DNA of 64,000 nt from CAYLPJ01 sp964385465 (GTDB lineage: Bacteria > Planctomycetota > Phycisphaerae > SM23-33): positions 31,211-95,210 of the forward strand of contig CAYLPJ010000019.1 of assembly GCA_964385465.1 (NCBI GenBank), given 5' to 3'. Each line of letters starts with the position of its first letter. Position 1 is the stretch's first letter. The notes below the pieces were generated by a model that saw only the letters and a list, made by a program, of their open reading frames with translations, did no database searches and had not been told where the DNA came from. The position numbers were made by a program, and so were the translations under genes. Positions 25,658 through 34,602 of the stretch are shown one piece after another.

Positions 25658-27448
25658 ATGGACCGGACCGAGACACGACGCGAGGGGGGGCGCTGGAGGG
25701 CGAACCTCCTGTTCGGCCTGCTCTGCGTCGGCGCGCTGGCCCTGGCCTGCCGACTGGTGCTGCTGGTTCGCGACGGCACGGCGAAGGCGGCGGTGCGGGC
25801 CCGGCGCCAGCAGCGGATGGTCGTTCCGCTGCCCGGTCGTCCGGGCAGCATCTTCGCGCGGACGCGCGGCAGCTACGTGCCCGTTGCCGTCAGCCGACGC
25901 GTGCCGAGCTGCTTCATCGACCCGCTGCTGGTCGAGGACAAGGAGATGCCCGGGGTCTGCATCGCCGTCGGCGAGGCCCTCGGCGTCCACCCGGTGCGGC
26001 TCCAGGAGCGGTTGGTCCGCCGGCGGAAGAAGCGTTTCCTGTGGGTCAAGCGGTGGATGACCGACGTCGAGGCCGACCGCGTCCGCGAGATCGGCCACCC
26101 CGGCGTGGCCATCCTCCACGAGTGGCAGCGCGAGTATCCCAACGGCGCGCTGGCCCCCACGGTGGTGGGCTTCCGCCGCCGCGACGGCCTGCCCGGCGGG
26201 GGGATCGAGCTGGCGATGAACCGCACGCTGTCGGCCGACGACGGCGAGCGGGTGATGCTCGCCGACGCCCGGCGCCGCCCGATCTGGCCCGTCCCGTCCG
26301 AGACCGAATGCCCCCGCGACGGCAGCGGCGTGTTCCTCTGCCTCGACGCGGTGATCCAGGACGCCCTCCAGTCCGCCGTGGCCGAGTCCGTCGGGCAGTT
26401 CGACGCCAAGTGGGGCACGGGCGTGGTGATGGACCCGCTGACCGGCGAAGTGCTGGCGATGGCCTCGGCGCCGGCGTACGACCCGTCGGAGTACCACCGG
26501 GCGTCCTCGGCGGGCCGCACGAACCGGGCCGTCTGCGTGCCCTACGAGCCGGGCAGCGCGCTGAAGCCGATCTACGCCGCCGCGGCCGCCGAGGCCGGCG
26601 TGGCGAGCTTCCAGACGCAGATCTACTGCGAGAACGGCGTGTATCACGCCCGTCGCGGCGGTCGGATCAGCGACCACGGGCACCGCTACGGGCACCTGAC
26701 GCTCGAGGACGTGGTGGTCCACTCCAGCAACATCGGCATGGCGAAGGTCGGGGAGATGCTGGGCAACCGCGCCCTCCACGAGATCGCCGGGCGGTTCGGC
26801 TTCGGACGGCGGACCGGCGTGGAGGTCCCCGGCGAGAGCCCGGGCATCGTCCGCGATCTCCGCAAGTGGGATGGCTACAGCCTCCGCCGCGTGCCCTTTG
26901 GCCAGGAGATCTCCGTCACCTGCCTCCAACTCGCCACGGCCTTCTCGGCACTGGCCAACGGCGGGGAACTGGTCCGCCCGCGGCTGATCGACCGCATCTG
27001 CACCGCCGACGGGCGGGTGCTGTGGCAGAGCCACCGCCGCGTCGTCCGCCGCGTGCTCAAGCCCCAGGTCGCCCGCCAGGCCCTCGCGGCGATGGAGCAG
27101 GTTGTCGAGCGAGGCACGGGCAAGCGGTGCAAGCTCGAGCACTGGACGAGCTTCGGGAAGACCGGCACGGCCCAGATCCCCGGACGCGGCGGCTACGTGG
27201 ACGGGGCGTACACCGGCACGTTCGTCGGCGGCGCCCCGGCCGGGCAGCCCCGCGTGCTGTGCGTGATCTCGATCTACTGGCCCGACCGCAGCAAGGGCTA
27301 CTACGGCTCGAAGGTGGCCGCCCCGTTCGTCCGCAAGGTGCTGCGGCGGACGCTGACGTACCTGAACGTCCCGCCGGACCGCCAGGCGGACCGCCTGGAG
27401 CCGACCCTCGCCCGCAGCGACGCGCCGCGCGGGCGAACGAATCGATAA
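25658..27448 (+). CDS. ftsI: Peptidoglycan transpeptidase FtsI (class B PBP)
   Basis: 596 residues. It cross-links septal peptidoglycan together with FtsW. The N-terminal anchor helix is at about 14-36, then a dimerisation domain beginning RPGSIFARTRGSYVPVAVS. The transpeptidase domain carries the three serine-enzyme motifs: S300-A-L-K303 (in YEPGSALKPI), S356-S-N358 (VVHSSNIGMAK) and K501-T-G503 (SFGKTGTAQIPG). TGEVLAMASAPAYDP is also typical. The first motif has SALK where most homologues read STFK, a mild variation with both essential residues kept. There is no PASTA domain. It follows the FtsL-like gene by 23 bp and is separated from murE by a 201-bp gap. Confidence 0.94.
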   Translation: MDRTETRREGGRWRANLLFGLLCVGALALACRLVLLVRDGTAKAAVRARRQQRMVVPLPGRPGSIFARTRGSYVPVAVSRRVPSCFIDPLLVEDKEMPGVCIAVGEALGVHPVRLQERLVRRRKKRFLWVKRWMTDVEADRVREIGHPGVAILHEWQREYPNGALAPTVVGFRRRDGLPGGGIELAMNRTLSADDGERVMLADARRRPIWPVPSETECPRDGSGVFLCLDAVIQDALQSAVAESVGQFDAKWGTGVVMDPLTGEVLAMASAPAYDPSEYHRASSAGRTNRAVCVPYEPGSALKPIYAAAAAEAGVASFQTQIYCENGVYHARRGGRISDHGHRYGHLTLEDVVVHSSNIGMAKVGEMLGNRALHEIAGRFGFGRRTGVEVPGESPGIVRDLRKWDGYSLRRVPFGQEISVTCLQLATAFSALANGGELVRPRLIDRICTADGRVLWQSHRRVVRRVLKPQVARQALAAMEQVVERGTGKRCKLEHWTSFGKTGTAQIPGRGGYVDGAYTGTFVGGAPAGQPRVLCVISIYWPDRSKGYYGSKVAAPFVRKVLRRTLTYLNVPPDRQADRLEPTLARSDAPRGRTNR

Positions 27449-27513
27449 CGGGCGCGCCGGCCCGGGCCGCGGACGATCCCGCGGCCGGGCCGGCCGACAA
27501 CTGAGTTTCCCAG

Positions 27514-27589
27514 CGTTGGCCCGGGCTCTCGCCGCACTCGTGGTGCGGCGATCCCGGCCGGCGAGAATAACCCCGCGTATCGGCCAACG
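27514..27589 (+). other. Long imperfect hairpin between ftsI and murE
   Basis: Nested complementary arms: cgttggcc (27514-27521) with ggccaacg (27582-27589), ccggg (27521-27525) with cccgg (27553-27557), and cgccgcac (27530-27537) with gtgcggcg (27543-27550) around a 5-nt loop. The innermost stem is perfect. No T-run follows on the plus strand, so a classical terminator is unlikely. It may be an RNA structure setting the relative output of the upstream and downstream genes of the cluster. Confidence 0.45.
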
Positions 27590-27649
27590 CAACGGGCCGG
27601 TGGGCGGAGGCGAGGACCCGCGGCGGGCCCTTGGAGGCCCGCCCACGAC

Positions 27650-29131
27650 ATGGCCATGCGATTCTCGGACCTCCTGGCTTCGGCCGACGTCGGCGTGATC
27701 CGCCGCGACGGCGATGCGGACGTGACCGACGTCGTGGCCGATTCCCGCCTCTGCCGCGCGGGCTGCTGTTTCGTTGCGGTGCCCGGAACCGCCGTGGACG
27801 GGCACCGCTACATCGACCGTGCCGTCGCCGCCGGGGCCGCCGCCGTCGTGTGCAGCGACGCCGCGGCGGCCCCGGCCGGCGGCGAGGTCGCCGTCGCCGT
27901 CGTTGGCGACGCACGCGTCGCGGTCGCCCGCCTCGCCCAGGCCGTCCGCGGCTGGCCCGCACGCAAGCTCCAGTGCATCGCCGTGACCGGCACCAACGGC
28001 AAGACCACGGTGGCCCATCTCGTTCGCGAGCTGCTCGCCGCCGCCGGGCACAGCCCGGCCATGCTGGGCACCATCGCCTACGAGACCGGGCGACGGACCG
28101 CCCCGGCCCAAACGACCACCCCCGACCCGGTCCTGCTCGCCGAGCTGACCGACGAGATGGCCGCCGACGGCCGGACCCACCTGGTCATGGAAACCTCCTC
28201 CCACGCACTCGACCAGCGGCGGACGGCGGGGCTCGCGTTCGACGCCGCCGTGTTCACCAACCTCTCCGGCGACCACCTGGACTACCACGGCACGATGGAC
28301 GAGTACGCCCGCGCGAAGCGGCGGCTGTTCGCCGAGCTGGCTGCCGACGCGACGGCGGTGATCAACCGGGACGACCCCGCGGGGGAGTCGATGGCGGACG
28401 CGACGCCGGCGGCCGTGCGCTGGTATGGCCTGAGCCCGGCGGCGGACGTGTGGGCGAAGATCCGTCGCATCGATGCCGGCGGGACGGCGTTCGCCCTCCG
28501 CGCCGGGCAGCGCGAGATCGAATGCCGCACGCCCCTGATCGGGCGGCACAACGTCTACAACGGCCTGGCCGCCCTCGCCGTCTGCGACGCCCTCGGCGTG
28601 CCGCTCGAGGTCGCCGCCGAAGCCCTGGGGGGCGTCGCGGCCGTGCCGGGCCGGCTCCAGCGCGTCGACACCGACGAACCGTTCGACGTGTTCGTCGATT
28701 ACGCCCACACCGACGACGCCCTGGCCAACGTGCTGGGCTCGCTCCGCCCGCTGACCAAGGGGCGGTTGATCCTCGTCTTCGGCTGCGGGGGCGACCGCGA
28801 CCGCACCAAGCGCCCCCGCATGGCCGCCACGGCGGAGCGGCTGGCCGATGTCCTCGTCGTCACCAGCGACAACCCGCGCAGCGAACGGCCCGAGGCGATC
28901 CTCGACGACATCCTGGCCGGGCTGAGCCCCGAGGCCCGCTCGGCCGCGACCGTCCGGGCGGACCGCCGGGCGGCCATCGCCGCGGCGGTCTCGGGGGCGG
29001 CGGCCCGCGACGTCGTGCTGATCGCCGGCAAGGGGCACGAGACATACCAGGTCCTCGGCGACCGGCGTGTCCACTTCGACGACGCGGAGGTCGCCGCCGA
29101 GGCCCTCCGCGCGCGGGAGGGGCGCCCGTGA
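27650..29131 (+). CDS. murE: UDP-MurNAc-tripeptide ligase (meso-DAP type)
   Basis: 493 residues. It adds the third amino acid to UDP-N-acetylmuramoyl-dipeptide in the cytoplasm. The ATP-binding motif TGTNGKTT is at about 113-120, with TTTPDPVLL, METSSHALDQ, VFTNLSGDHLDYH and the domain-3 motif DYAHTDDAL. DNPRSE at about 407-412 is the substrate motif of ligases that add meso-diaminopimelate rather than lysine, so the wall should be DAP-type. GKGHE near the C-terminus is conserved as well. The ATG at 27650 lies 12 nt past a TTGGAGG site; a second ATG two codons later is possible. Its stop overlaps the murF start by 4 nt. Confidence 0.95.
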   Translation: MAMRFSDLLASADVGVIRRDGDADVTDVVADSRLCRAGCCFVAVPGTAVDGHRYIDRAVAAGAAAVVCSDAAAAPAGGEVAVAVVGDARVAVARLAQAVRGWPARKLQCIAVTGTNGKTTVAHLVRELLAAAGHSPAMLGTIAYETGRRTAPAQTTTPDPVLLAELTDEMAADGRTHLVMETSSHALDQRRTAGLAFDAAVFTNLSGDHLDYHGTMDEYARAKRRLFAELAADATAVINRDDPAGESMADATPAAVRWYGLSPAADVWAKIRRIDAGGTAFALRAGQREIECRTPLIGRHNVYNGLAALAVCDALGVPLEVAAEALGGVAAVPGRLQRVDTDEPFDVFVDYAHTDDALANVLGSLRPLTKGRLILVFGCGGDRDRTKRPRMAATAERLADVLVVTSDNPRSERPEAILDDILAGLSPEARSAATVRADRRAAIAAAVSGAAARDVVLIAGKGHETYQVLGDRRVHFDDAEVAAEALRAREGRP

Positions 29132-30531
29132 AGCCGCTGACCGTCGAGGAGATCCGCCGCGCCGTCCACGCCCGCCGGCGCAGCCGGGGCGACGATCTCA
29201 CCGCACGCGGCGTCAGCACCGACAGCCGGTCCGCCGAGCCCGGGGACGCCTTCTTCGCCCTGCGCGGGGAGCGATGCGACGGGCACGACTTCCTCTCCGC
29301 CGCCGCCGAACGCGGCTGTGTCGCGGCCGTGACCGACATGGCCGTCGAGCTGGAGGGCGCCGTTCTCGACGCGTTCCCCGCCGGCGTGCTGGGCGTGCCC
29401 GACACCACGCGGGCGCTGGGGGAGCTGGGGGCGTGGCACCGCGGGGGCTGCGGCGCGACGGTGGTGGCGGTGACCGGGAGCAACGGCAAGACGACGGTCA
29501 AGCGGATGATCCACCACGTGCTGTCGAGGACGCTGACGGGCACGTGCAGCCCCAAGAGTTTCAACAACGCCATCGGCGTGCCCCTGACGCTTCTGGCCGC
29601 CGACACCGGCGACGACTACACCGTCTGCGAGCTGGGCACCAGCGCCCCCGGCGAGATCGCCGCCCTGGCGGGCATGTGCTCGCCGGACATCGCGGTAATC
29701 ACCTCGGTGGCGCCGGCCCACCTCGAGCGGCTGGGCAGCATCGAGCGGATTGCCGCCGAGAAGGCCTCCATCCTCGGGCCGCTGTCGCCCGACGGCCTGG
29801 CCGTCGTCTGGGCCGACAGCGACGTGCTCCGAAAGACCGTCGCCGGCTACGACCGCCGGATGGTGCTGTTCGGCACGGCCGAGGACGCCGCCCTCCGCGT
29901 CACCGCCCACCAGCCGCAGGGCCCGCGCCAGCGGTTCCAGCTCAACGGGCGGCTGTGGGTGGAGCTGCCCATGCCCGGGCGACACAACGCCGCCAACGCC
30001 CTGGCTGCCATCGCCGTGGCGCGGCGCTTCGGGATCGACGAGGCCGACGCCGCGGCCGCGCTGGCCGACTTCGCCGGCACGGACATGCGACTGGCCTGGG
30101 AGCGCCTGCCCGACGGGACGCTCATCGACGACGCCTACAACGCCAACCCCGCCTCGCTCGCCGCGGCGGTGGACGTGCTCCGCGCCTGTCCCGGCCGCCG
30201 CCGGGTGCTGATCGTCGGCGATATGCTGGAGCTGGGCGAGACGGCCGACGCCCTCCACGCCGCCGCCGGCCGGGGTGCCGCCGCCGCGGGCATCGACGTG
30301 GTGGTCGCGGTGGGTCCGCTGGCGAAGTCCCTCGCCGCCGGTGCCGCCGAGGGCGGCGCGTCGACGAGCTGCCACGCCGACGCCGGCGCCGCGGCCGAGG
30401 CGATCGGCGAGGCGGTCCGTCCCGGCGACGCGGTGCTGGTCAAGGGCTCGCGGGGGATGGCGATGGAGAGGCTGCTGCCTGCGGTCCGGCGCGTGCTGGG
30501 CGGCGGCGACGGGAAAGGCCACGGCGCGTGA
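29128..30531 (+). CDS. murF: UDP-MurNAc-tripeptide:D-Ala-D-Ala ligase
   Basis: 467 residues beginning at a GTG that overlaps the murE stop (GTGA). It adds D-alanyl-D-alanine to complete the UDP-muramoyl-pentapeptide. Motifs: STDSRSAEPGDAFFALRGER in domain 1, VTGSNGKTTVKRM for ATP, KSFNNAIGVPLTLL, CELGTSAPGEIAAL, GRHNAANALAA and DDAYNANPASLAAAVDVL in domain 3. All are standard MurF signatures. The overlap with murE upstream and a second GTGA overlap with mraY downstream imply tight translational coupling of three consecutive steps. Confidence 0.95.
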   Translation: MKPLTVEEIRRAVHARRRSRGDDLTARGVSTDSRSAEPGDAFFALRGERCDGHDFLSAAAERGCVAAVTDMAVELEGAVLDAFPAGVLGVPDTTRALGELGAWHRGGCGATVVAVTGSNGKTTVKRMIHHVLSRTLTGTCSPKSFNNAIGVPLTLLAADTGDDYTVCELGTSAPGEIAALAGMCSPDIAVITSVAPAHLERLGSIERIAAEKASILGPLSPDGLAVVWADSDVLRKTVAGYDRRMVLFGTAEDAALRVTAHQPQGPRQRFQLNGRLWVELPMPGRHNAANALAAIAVARRFGIDEADAAAALADFAGTDMRLAWERLPDGTLIDDAYNANPASLAAAVDVLRACPGRRRVLIVGDMLELGETADALHAAAGRGAAAAGIDVVVAVGPLAKSLAAGAAEGGASTSCHADAGAAAEAIGEAVRPGDAVLVKGSRGMAMERLLPAVRRVLGGGDGKGHGA

Positions 30532-31631
30532 TCTACACCTTCTACCAGGGACTGATCCTTCGAATGACCGGCGCGGCGGTCCTGAGCTTCCTGATCGTCC
30601 TGCTGCTGGGGCCGTGGACGATCCGCCAGCTCATCCGGCGGAAGGTGGGGGACCTGCCGGAGTTCGAGCACGCCGACCTCAACGAGCTGACCCGCCACAA
30701 GGCCAACACCCCGACGATGGGCGGCGTGCTGATCGCCATTGCCCTGTTCGTGGCGATCCTGGTCTTCGCCAACATGCACAACACGTACGTTCGCCTGAGC
30801 CTGCTGGCGCTGGTCTGGCTGAGCACGCTGGGCGGCTTCGACGATTGGATGAAGCTCAAGGACAGCCCCGACGCCTCGGCCCGCGACGGGCTGAAGATGT
30901 GGGAGAAGCTCATCTTCCAGATCGGCCTGGCGGTGATCCTGGGGATCGGCACGTACTCCTACGGGCGGGCCAGCACCGTCGGGGACGTCAACCCCGCCCA
31001 CAGCCTCTACCTGCCCTTCAGCATCCCGCCGATCCCGCTGACGCTGCTGGCCTACACCGTCATCATGGTCCTGACCACCGTGGGGTCCTCCAACGCCGTG
31101 AACATCACCGACGGCATGGACGGCCTGGCCGCGGGAAACGTGATCATCGTCGCGGCCGTGCTGTTGATCTTCAGCGAGATCGTCGGCGTCCGCTCCTACA
31201 CCCGGGCGTTCGGGCTGCCCCTCGTGGCCGGGTCTGCGGAGATGACCGTCGTCTGCGGCGCGGTGATCGGCTCGTGCCTGGGCTTCCTCTGGTACAACGC
31301 CCACCCCGCCCAGGTGTTCATGGGGGACACCGGCTCGCTGCCGCTGGGCGGGCTGCTGGGCTACATCGCCGTCGTCAGCCGGCAGGAGGTCCTCCTGCTG
31401 ATCGCCGGCGGCGTGTTCGTCATGGAGGCAGGCAGCGTCGTCCTCCAGGTGGGCTTTTTCAAGTGGACCAAGTGGCGAAGCGGCGGGCAGGGGCGGCGGG
31501 TCTTCCGCTGCGCGCCGCTGCATCACCACTTCCACCTCGGCGGCTGGCCCGAGCCGAAGGTCGTCGTCCGCTTCTGGCTGCTGGGCATCGTCTTCGCCGC
31601 GCTCGCGCTGGCGACGTTGAAACTCCGCTAG
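30528..31631 (+). CDS. mraY: Phospho-N-acetylmuramoyl-pentapeptide transferase
   Basis: 367 residues from a GTG overlapping the murF stop. It transfers phospho-MurNAc-pentapeptide to undecaprenyl phosphate, forming lipid I at the inner membrane. About ten hydrophobic helices are present. Family motifs include HKANTPTMGGVLIAIA, LSTLGGFDDWMK (with the conserved Asp pair), VNITDGMDGLAAG, FMGDTGSLPLGGLLG and APLHHHFHLGGWPE, the His-rich cytoplasmic loop near the C-terminus. Length and order of motifs are normal. It is followed after 17 bp by ftsW. Confidence 0.96.
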   Translation: MIYTFYQGLILRMTGAAVLSFLIVLLLGPWTIRQLIRRKVGDLPEFEHADLNELTRHKANTPTMGGVLIAIALFVAILVFANMHNTYVRLSLLALVWLSTLGGFDDWMKLKDSPDASARDGLKMWEKLIFQIGLAVILGIGTYSYGRASTVGDVNPAHSLYLPFSIPPIPLTLLAYTVIMVLTTVGSSNAVNITDGMDGLAAGNVIIVAAVLLIFSEIVGVRSYTRAFGLPLVAGSAEMTVVCGAVIGSCLGFLWYNAHPAQVFMGDTGSLPLGGLLGYIAVVSRQEVLLLIAGGVFVMEAGSVVLQVGFFKWTKWRSGGQGRRVFRCAPLHHHFHLGGWPEPKVVVRFWLLGIVFAALALATLKLR

Positions 31632-31648
31632 CAACAACGGGATCGATC

Positions 31649-32857
31649 ATGACAAAGACCGCACGAACGCACCTGCCGATGACCTGGGAAGACAACCCCG
31701 CCGGGCTGGGCCTGCTGCTGGTGACCCTGGCCATGCTCGCGCTCGGCGTGGTCATGGTCCACAGCGCCGTGGCGTCCGTCGCCGAGCCGGGGCCCGTCTG
31801 GGGCCGGCGGGACGTCAAGCACACCGTCTACGCCGTCGCCGCCGCGCTGGTGCTGATGCTGCTGTGGCGCGTCGACTACCGGCGGCTCGTCGGCGACCGC
31901 CGCGTGCCCCGCCTCCTCGCCGTCCTGCTCGCCCTCGCCATCCTCAGCAGCCTGCTGGTCTACGTGCCCGGCCTCGGGGCCGCGGTGGGGGGCAGGCACC
32001 GGTGGGTGCGGTTCTCCCTCGGACCCGTTCGCATGGGCTTCCAGCCCTCCGAGCTGATCAAGTTCGCCCTCGTGCTCTTCCTGGCCGGGTGGCTCACCCG
32101 CCGGGGGACCGACCCGCGAAGCCTCACCCGCACCTTCTTTCCCGCCATGGCCCTCACGGGGCTCTGCGTGGCCCTGGTCATCGGGGAGGACTTCGGCACG
32201 GCCATGCTCATCAGCATCGGGGCGGTGACGGCCCTGTTCCTGGCGGGGGCGGCGTGGCACCACCTGCTGGCGGTGTTCACCACCGCCGGCGGGGCGTTCT
32301 TTGCGCTGATGTGGACCAGCCCGTACCGCTGGGCCCGCATCACGGCCATGTGCGACCCGTGGGACCTGGACAACCCGTGCGCCTACCACGCCCGCCAGAG
32401 CCTGCTGGCCATCCAGACCGGCGGAGTGTTCGGCAAGGGCCTCGGGCACGGGATGATCAAACGCGGCTTCCTGCCCGAGGGGCACACGGACTTCATCTTC
32501 TCGGTCTTCTGCGAGGAGTGGGGCATGGTCGGGGCGCTGCTGCTGATCGGCCTGGCCCTGGCGTGGGTCTGGCTCGCACGCAAAGTCACCGTCCGTGCCG
32601 GCGACGGCTTCGGGCGGACGCTCGCGGGGTCGCTGGGCTTTCTCATCGGCCTCCAGGTGCTCCTGCACATCGCCGTCGATCTCGTCGCCGCGCCGCCGAC
32701 GGGCATCGGCTGCCCGTTCCTCTCCGCGGGCGGCACGCGGCTGCTGACCCTCGCGGCCGCGACGAGCCTGATCCTGTCCGTCTCCGCCCACCGCCCGCCG
32801 GATGCCGTGCCCGAATCGTCCGAGCCGGCGGACCTCGCCGCCGAGCCGGCCGTCTGA
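31649..32857 (+). CDS. ftsW: Septal peptidoglycan polymerase FtsW (SEDS family)
   Basis: 402 residues with about ten transmembrane helices. FtsW polymerises lipid II into glycan strands at the septum, working with FtsI. SEDS signatures are RHRWVRFSLGPVRMGFQPSE (catalytic loop region), ELIKFALVLFLAGW, GEDFGTAMLI, ARQSLLAIQTGGVFGKGLGH and EGHTDFIFSVFCEEWGMVG. The late motif reads CPFLSAGGTRLL where most homologues have FLSYGGSS, a small variation. There is a short cytoplasmic tail. The ATG at 31649 was chosen because the first helix follows it directly; the longer frame lies inside mraY. Confidence 0.93.
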   Translation: MTKTARTHLPMTWEDNPAGLGLLLVTLAMLALGVVMVHSAVASVAEPGPVWGRRDVKHTVYAVAAALVLMLLWRVDYRRLVGDRRVPRLLAVLLALAILSSLLVYVPGLGAAVGGRHRWVRFSLGPVRMGFQPSELIKFALVLFLAGWLTRRGTDPRSLTRTFFPAMALTGLCVALVIGEDFGTAMLISIGAVTALFLAGAAWHHLLAVFTTAGGAFFALMWTSPYRWARITAMCDPWDLDNPCAYHARQSLLAIQTGGVFGKGLGHGMIKRGFLPEGHTDFIFSVFCEEWGMVGALLLIGLALAWVWLARKVTVRAGDGFGRTLAGSLGFLIGLQVLLHIAVDLVAAPPTGIGCPFLSAGGTRLLTLAAATSLILSVSAHRPPDAVPESSEPADLAAEPAV

Positions 32858-32864
32858 GGCCGCC

Positions 32865-33968
32865 GTGGGCGCACCGATCTACATCTTCGCCGGAGGGGGC
32901 ACCGGCGGGCACCTCTACCCGGGCCTGGCGGTCGCCGACGAGCTGCGCCGCCGCCGGCCCGACGCCCGCGTCGTCTTCGCCTGCTCCAACCGCGACGTGG
33001 ACCGGCACATCCTCGAGCCCACCGGCTGGGGCATCGTCGTCCAGCCAGTCCGGCCCATCCCGCGAGGGCCCCTCGACCTGCCCGGCTTTCTGCGGGCCTA
33101 CGCCGCGAGCTGGCGCCAGGCGAGACAGATGGTTCGCGACCTCAGACCCGCCGCCGTGCTCGGCCTCGGCGGGTTCGCGGCCGCGCCGGTCGTCGCGCGG
33201 GCCGCCGGAGAGGGCGTCCGCACCGGCCTGCTGAACCCCGACGCCGTCCCTGGCAAGGCCAACCGCCTGCTCGCACGCCGCGTGGACGCGGTCTTCACGC
33301 AGTTCTCCGCCACGGCCCGGTGCTTCCCGCCCCGGCTGCGGGAGAAGGTCCGCCGCGTCGGCTGCCCGGTGCGTGCGGCGTTCGCCGAGGCCGACCGCGA
33401 CGAGGCCGTGCGGCACTTCGAGCTCGACCCCGCCCGCAAGACGCTGCTGGTCAACGGAGGCAGCCTCGGCGCCGCGTCGATCAACGAGGCGGTCGAGGCG
33501 CTCGCCGGCGACCTCGCCCCGCTGGGCGACACGTGGCAGCTCCTGCACGTCACCGGGCGGGACAAGGGCGGCGCCCCGCCGGCGATGCCCGAGGGCTTGC
33601 TCGTCCGCCGGCTGGACTACTGCCGCCGCATGGACCTCGCCTACGCCGCCGCCGACCTGGCGCTGTCCCGCTCGGGCGCCGTCACCGTCGCCGAGCTGAC
33701 CGCCACCGCCACCCCCGCCGTGCTGATGCCCTACCCCTACCACGCCGACCGCCAGCAAACGCTCAACGCCGCCGACCTCTGCTCCGCCGGCGCCGCCGTG
33801 ATCTGCGACGACGCCAAGGCCCCGGCCCCCAACGCCGACGCCCTCCGCCGGACGCTCCTGCCCATCCTCGGCGAGCCCCCGCGCCTCGCCGCCATGACCG
33901 CTGCCGCCGTCACCGCCTCCGGCCAGGCCGCCACCTGCGCCGTCGCCGCCTGGCTGCTGGGCGAGTAA
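32865..33968 (+). CDS. murG: UDP-GlcNAc:lipid I N-acetylglucosaminyltransferase
   Basis: 367 residues from a GTG at 32865, 7 bp after ftsW. It adds GlcNAc to lipid I, giving lipid II on the cytoplasmic face of the membrane. The N-terminal Gly-rich loop IFAGGGTGGHLYPGLAVADEL is diagnostic, with VLGLGGFAAAPVVARAA, LLNPDAVPGKANRLLARRV, a second Gly-rich loop LLVNGGSLGAASINEA and the donor site SRSGAVTVAELTATATPAVL with PYPYHADRQQTLNA. It is the last gene of this cluster. murC, murB, ddl, ftsQ, ftsA and ftsZ do not follow, and murD is about 14 kb away. Confidence 0.95.
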   Translation: MGAPIYIFAGGGTGGHLYPGLAVADELRRRRPDARVVFACSNRDVDRHILEPTGWGIVVQPVRPIPRGPLDLPGFLRAYAASWRQARQMVRDLRPAAVLGLGGFAAAPVVARAAGEGVRTGLLNPDAVPGKANRLLARRVDAVFTQFSATARCFPPRLREKVRRVGCPVRAAFAEADRDEAVRHFELDPARKTLLVNGGSLGAASINEAVEALAGDLAPLGDTWQLLHVTGRDKGGAPPAMPEGLLVRRLDYCRRMDLAYAAADLALSRSGAVTVAELTATATPAVLMPYPYHADRQQTLNAADLCSAGAAVICDDAKAPAPNADALRRTLLPILGEPPRLAAMTAAAVTASGQAATCAVAAWLLGE

Positions 33969-33992
33969 GCTCGCAGCACGCCCCGCCCGCAC

Positions 33993-34511
33993 TCATCCGA
34001 TGCCCAGGTCCTCGCGGGTGAGGAGGGCTTCGAAGCGGAAGCCGGCGGCCTCGACGTTTTCGCGGGCGCCCTGGAGGCGGTCGATGACGAAGACGAGGCG
34101 GTCGAGGATGGCCCCGGCGTCCACGAGGGTGCGGGCGGCGTCGAGGGCCGCACCCGCCGTCGTGCCGATGTCCTCGACCAGCACCACCCGCCTGCCCGAC
34201 ACGTCGGGCCCCTCGATCAGCTTGCTGGTGGCGTAGTCCTTGGTGGCCTTGCGGACGATGACGAAGGGCCTGCCGGATTCGATGGCCGTCGCGGCCGCCA
34301 GGGACACCGCGCCGAGGGCCGGGCCCGCGATGAGCTCGGCATCGCCGACCTCCCGGGCGAGGCGTCGTGCGAGCTCGGCGAGGATGTCCGGCTGGGCCTC
34401 GAAGAGGTACTTGTCGAGGTAGTACTTGCTCCGCTTGCCGCTCCGCAGGACGAAGTCGCCCTCGAGGTAGGCCTCTTCCTTGATTCTCGCGGCGAGTTGC
34501 TTGAGGTCCAT
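33993..34511 (-). CDS. pyrE: Orotate phosphoribosyltransferase
   Basis: 172 residues. It converts orotate and PRPP to orotidine 5'-phosphate in pyrimidine synthesis. Motifs: VLRSGKRSKYYLDKYLFEAQ near the N-terminus, AGPALGAVSLAAATA (substrate loop), PFVIVRKATKDYATSKLIEG and the PRPP-binding VVLVEDIGTTAGAALDAA. The length is at the short end for the family but all key blocks are present. It is convergent with murG, with 24 bp between stops, and divergent from the signal peptidase gene, so it is probably its own transcription unit. Confidence 0.9.
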   Translation of the reverse strand: MDLKQLAARIKEEAYLEGDFVLRSGKRSKYYLDKYLFEAQPDILAELARRLAREVGDAELIAGPALGAVSLAAATAIESGRPFVIVRKATKDYATSKLIEGPDVSGRRVVLVEDIGTTAGAALDAARTLVDAGAILDRLVFVIDRLQGARENVEAAGFRFEALLTREDLGIG

Positions 34512-34602
34512 CGTGGTCTCCGAAGTGGGTCCGGTTATCTTCCCCCGCCGGGCGAGTCAACCGTTGCCTGCCGGCAGGGGGGAGGCTATCTTGGTCGTCT
34601 TC

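Noticed and set aside
25337..29074. Very long minus-strand open frame opposite the division cluster
   Set aside because: It runs antisense through ftsI, murE and their neighbours, has no recognisable motif, and reflects GC-rich third-position bias in the true genes.
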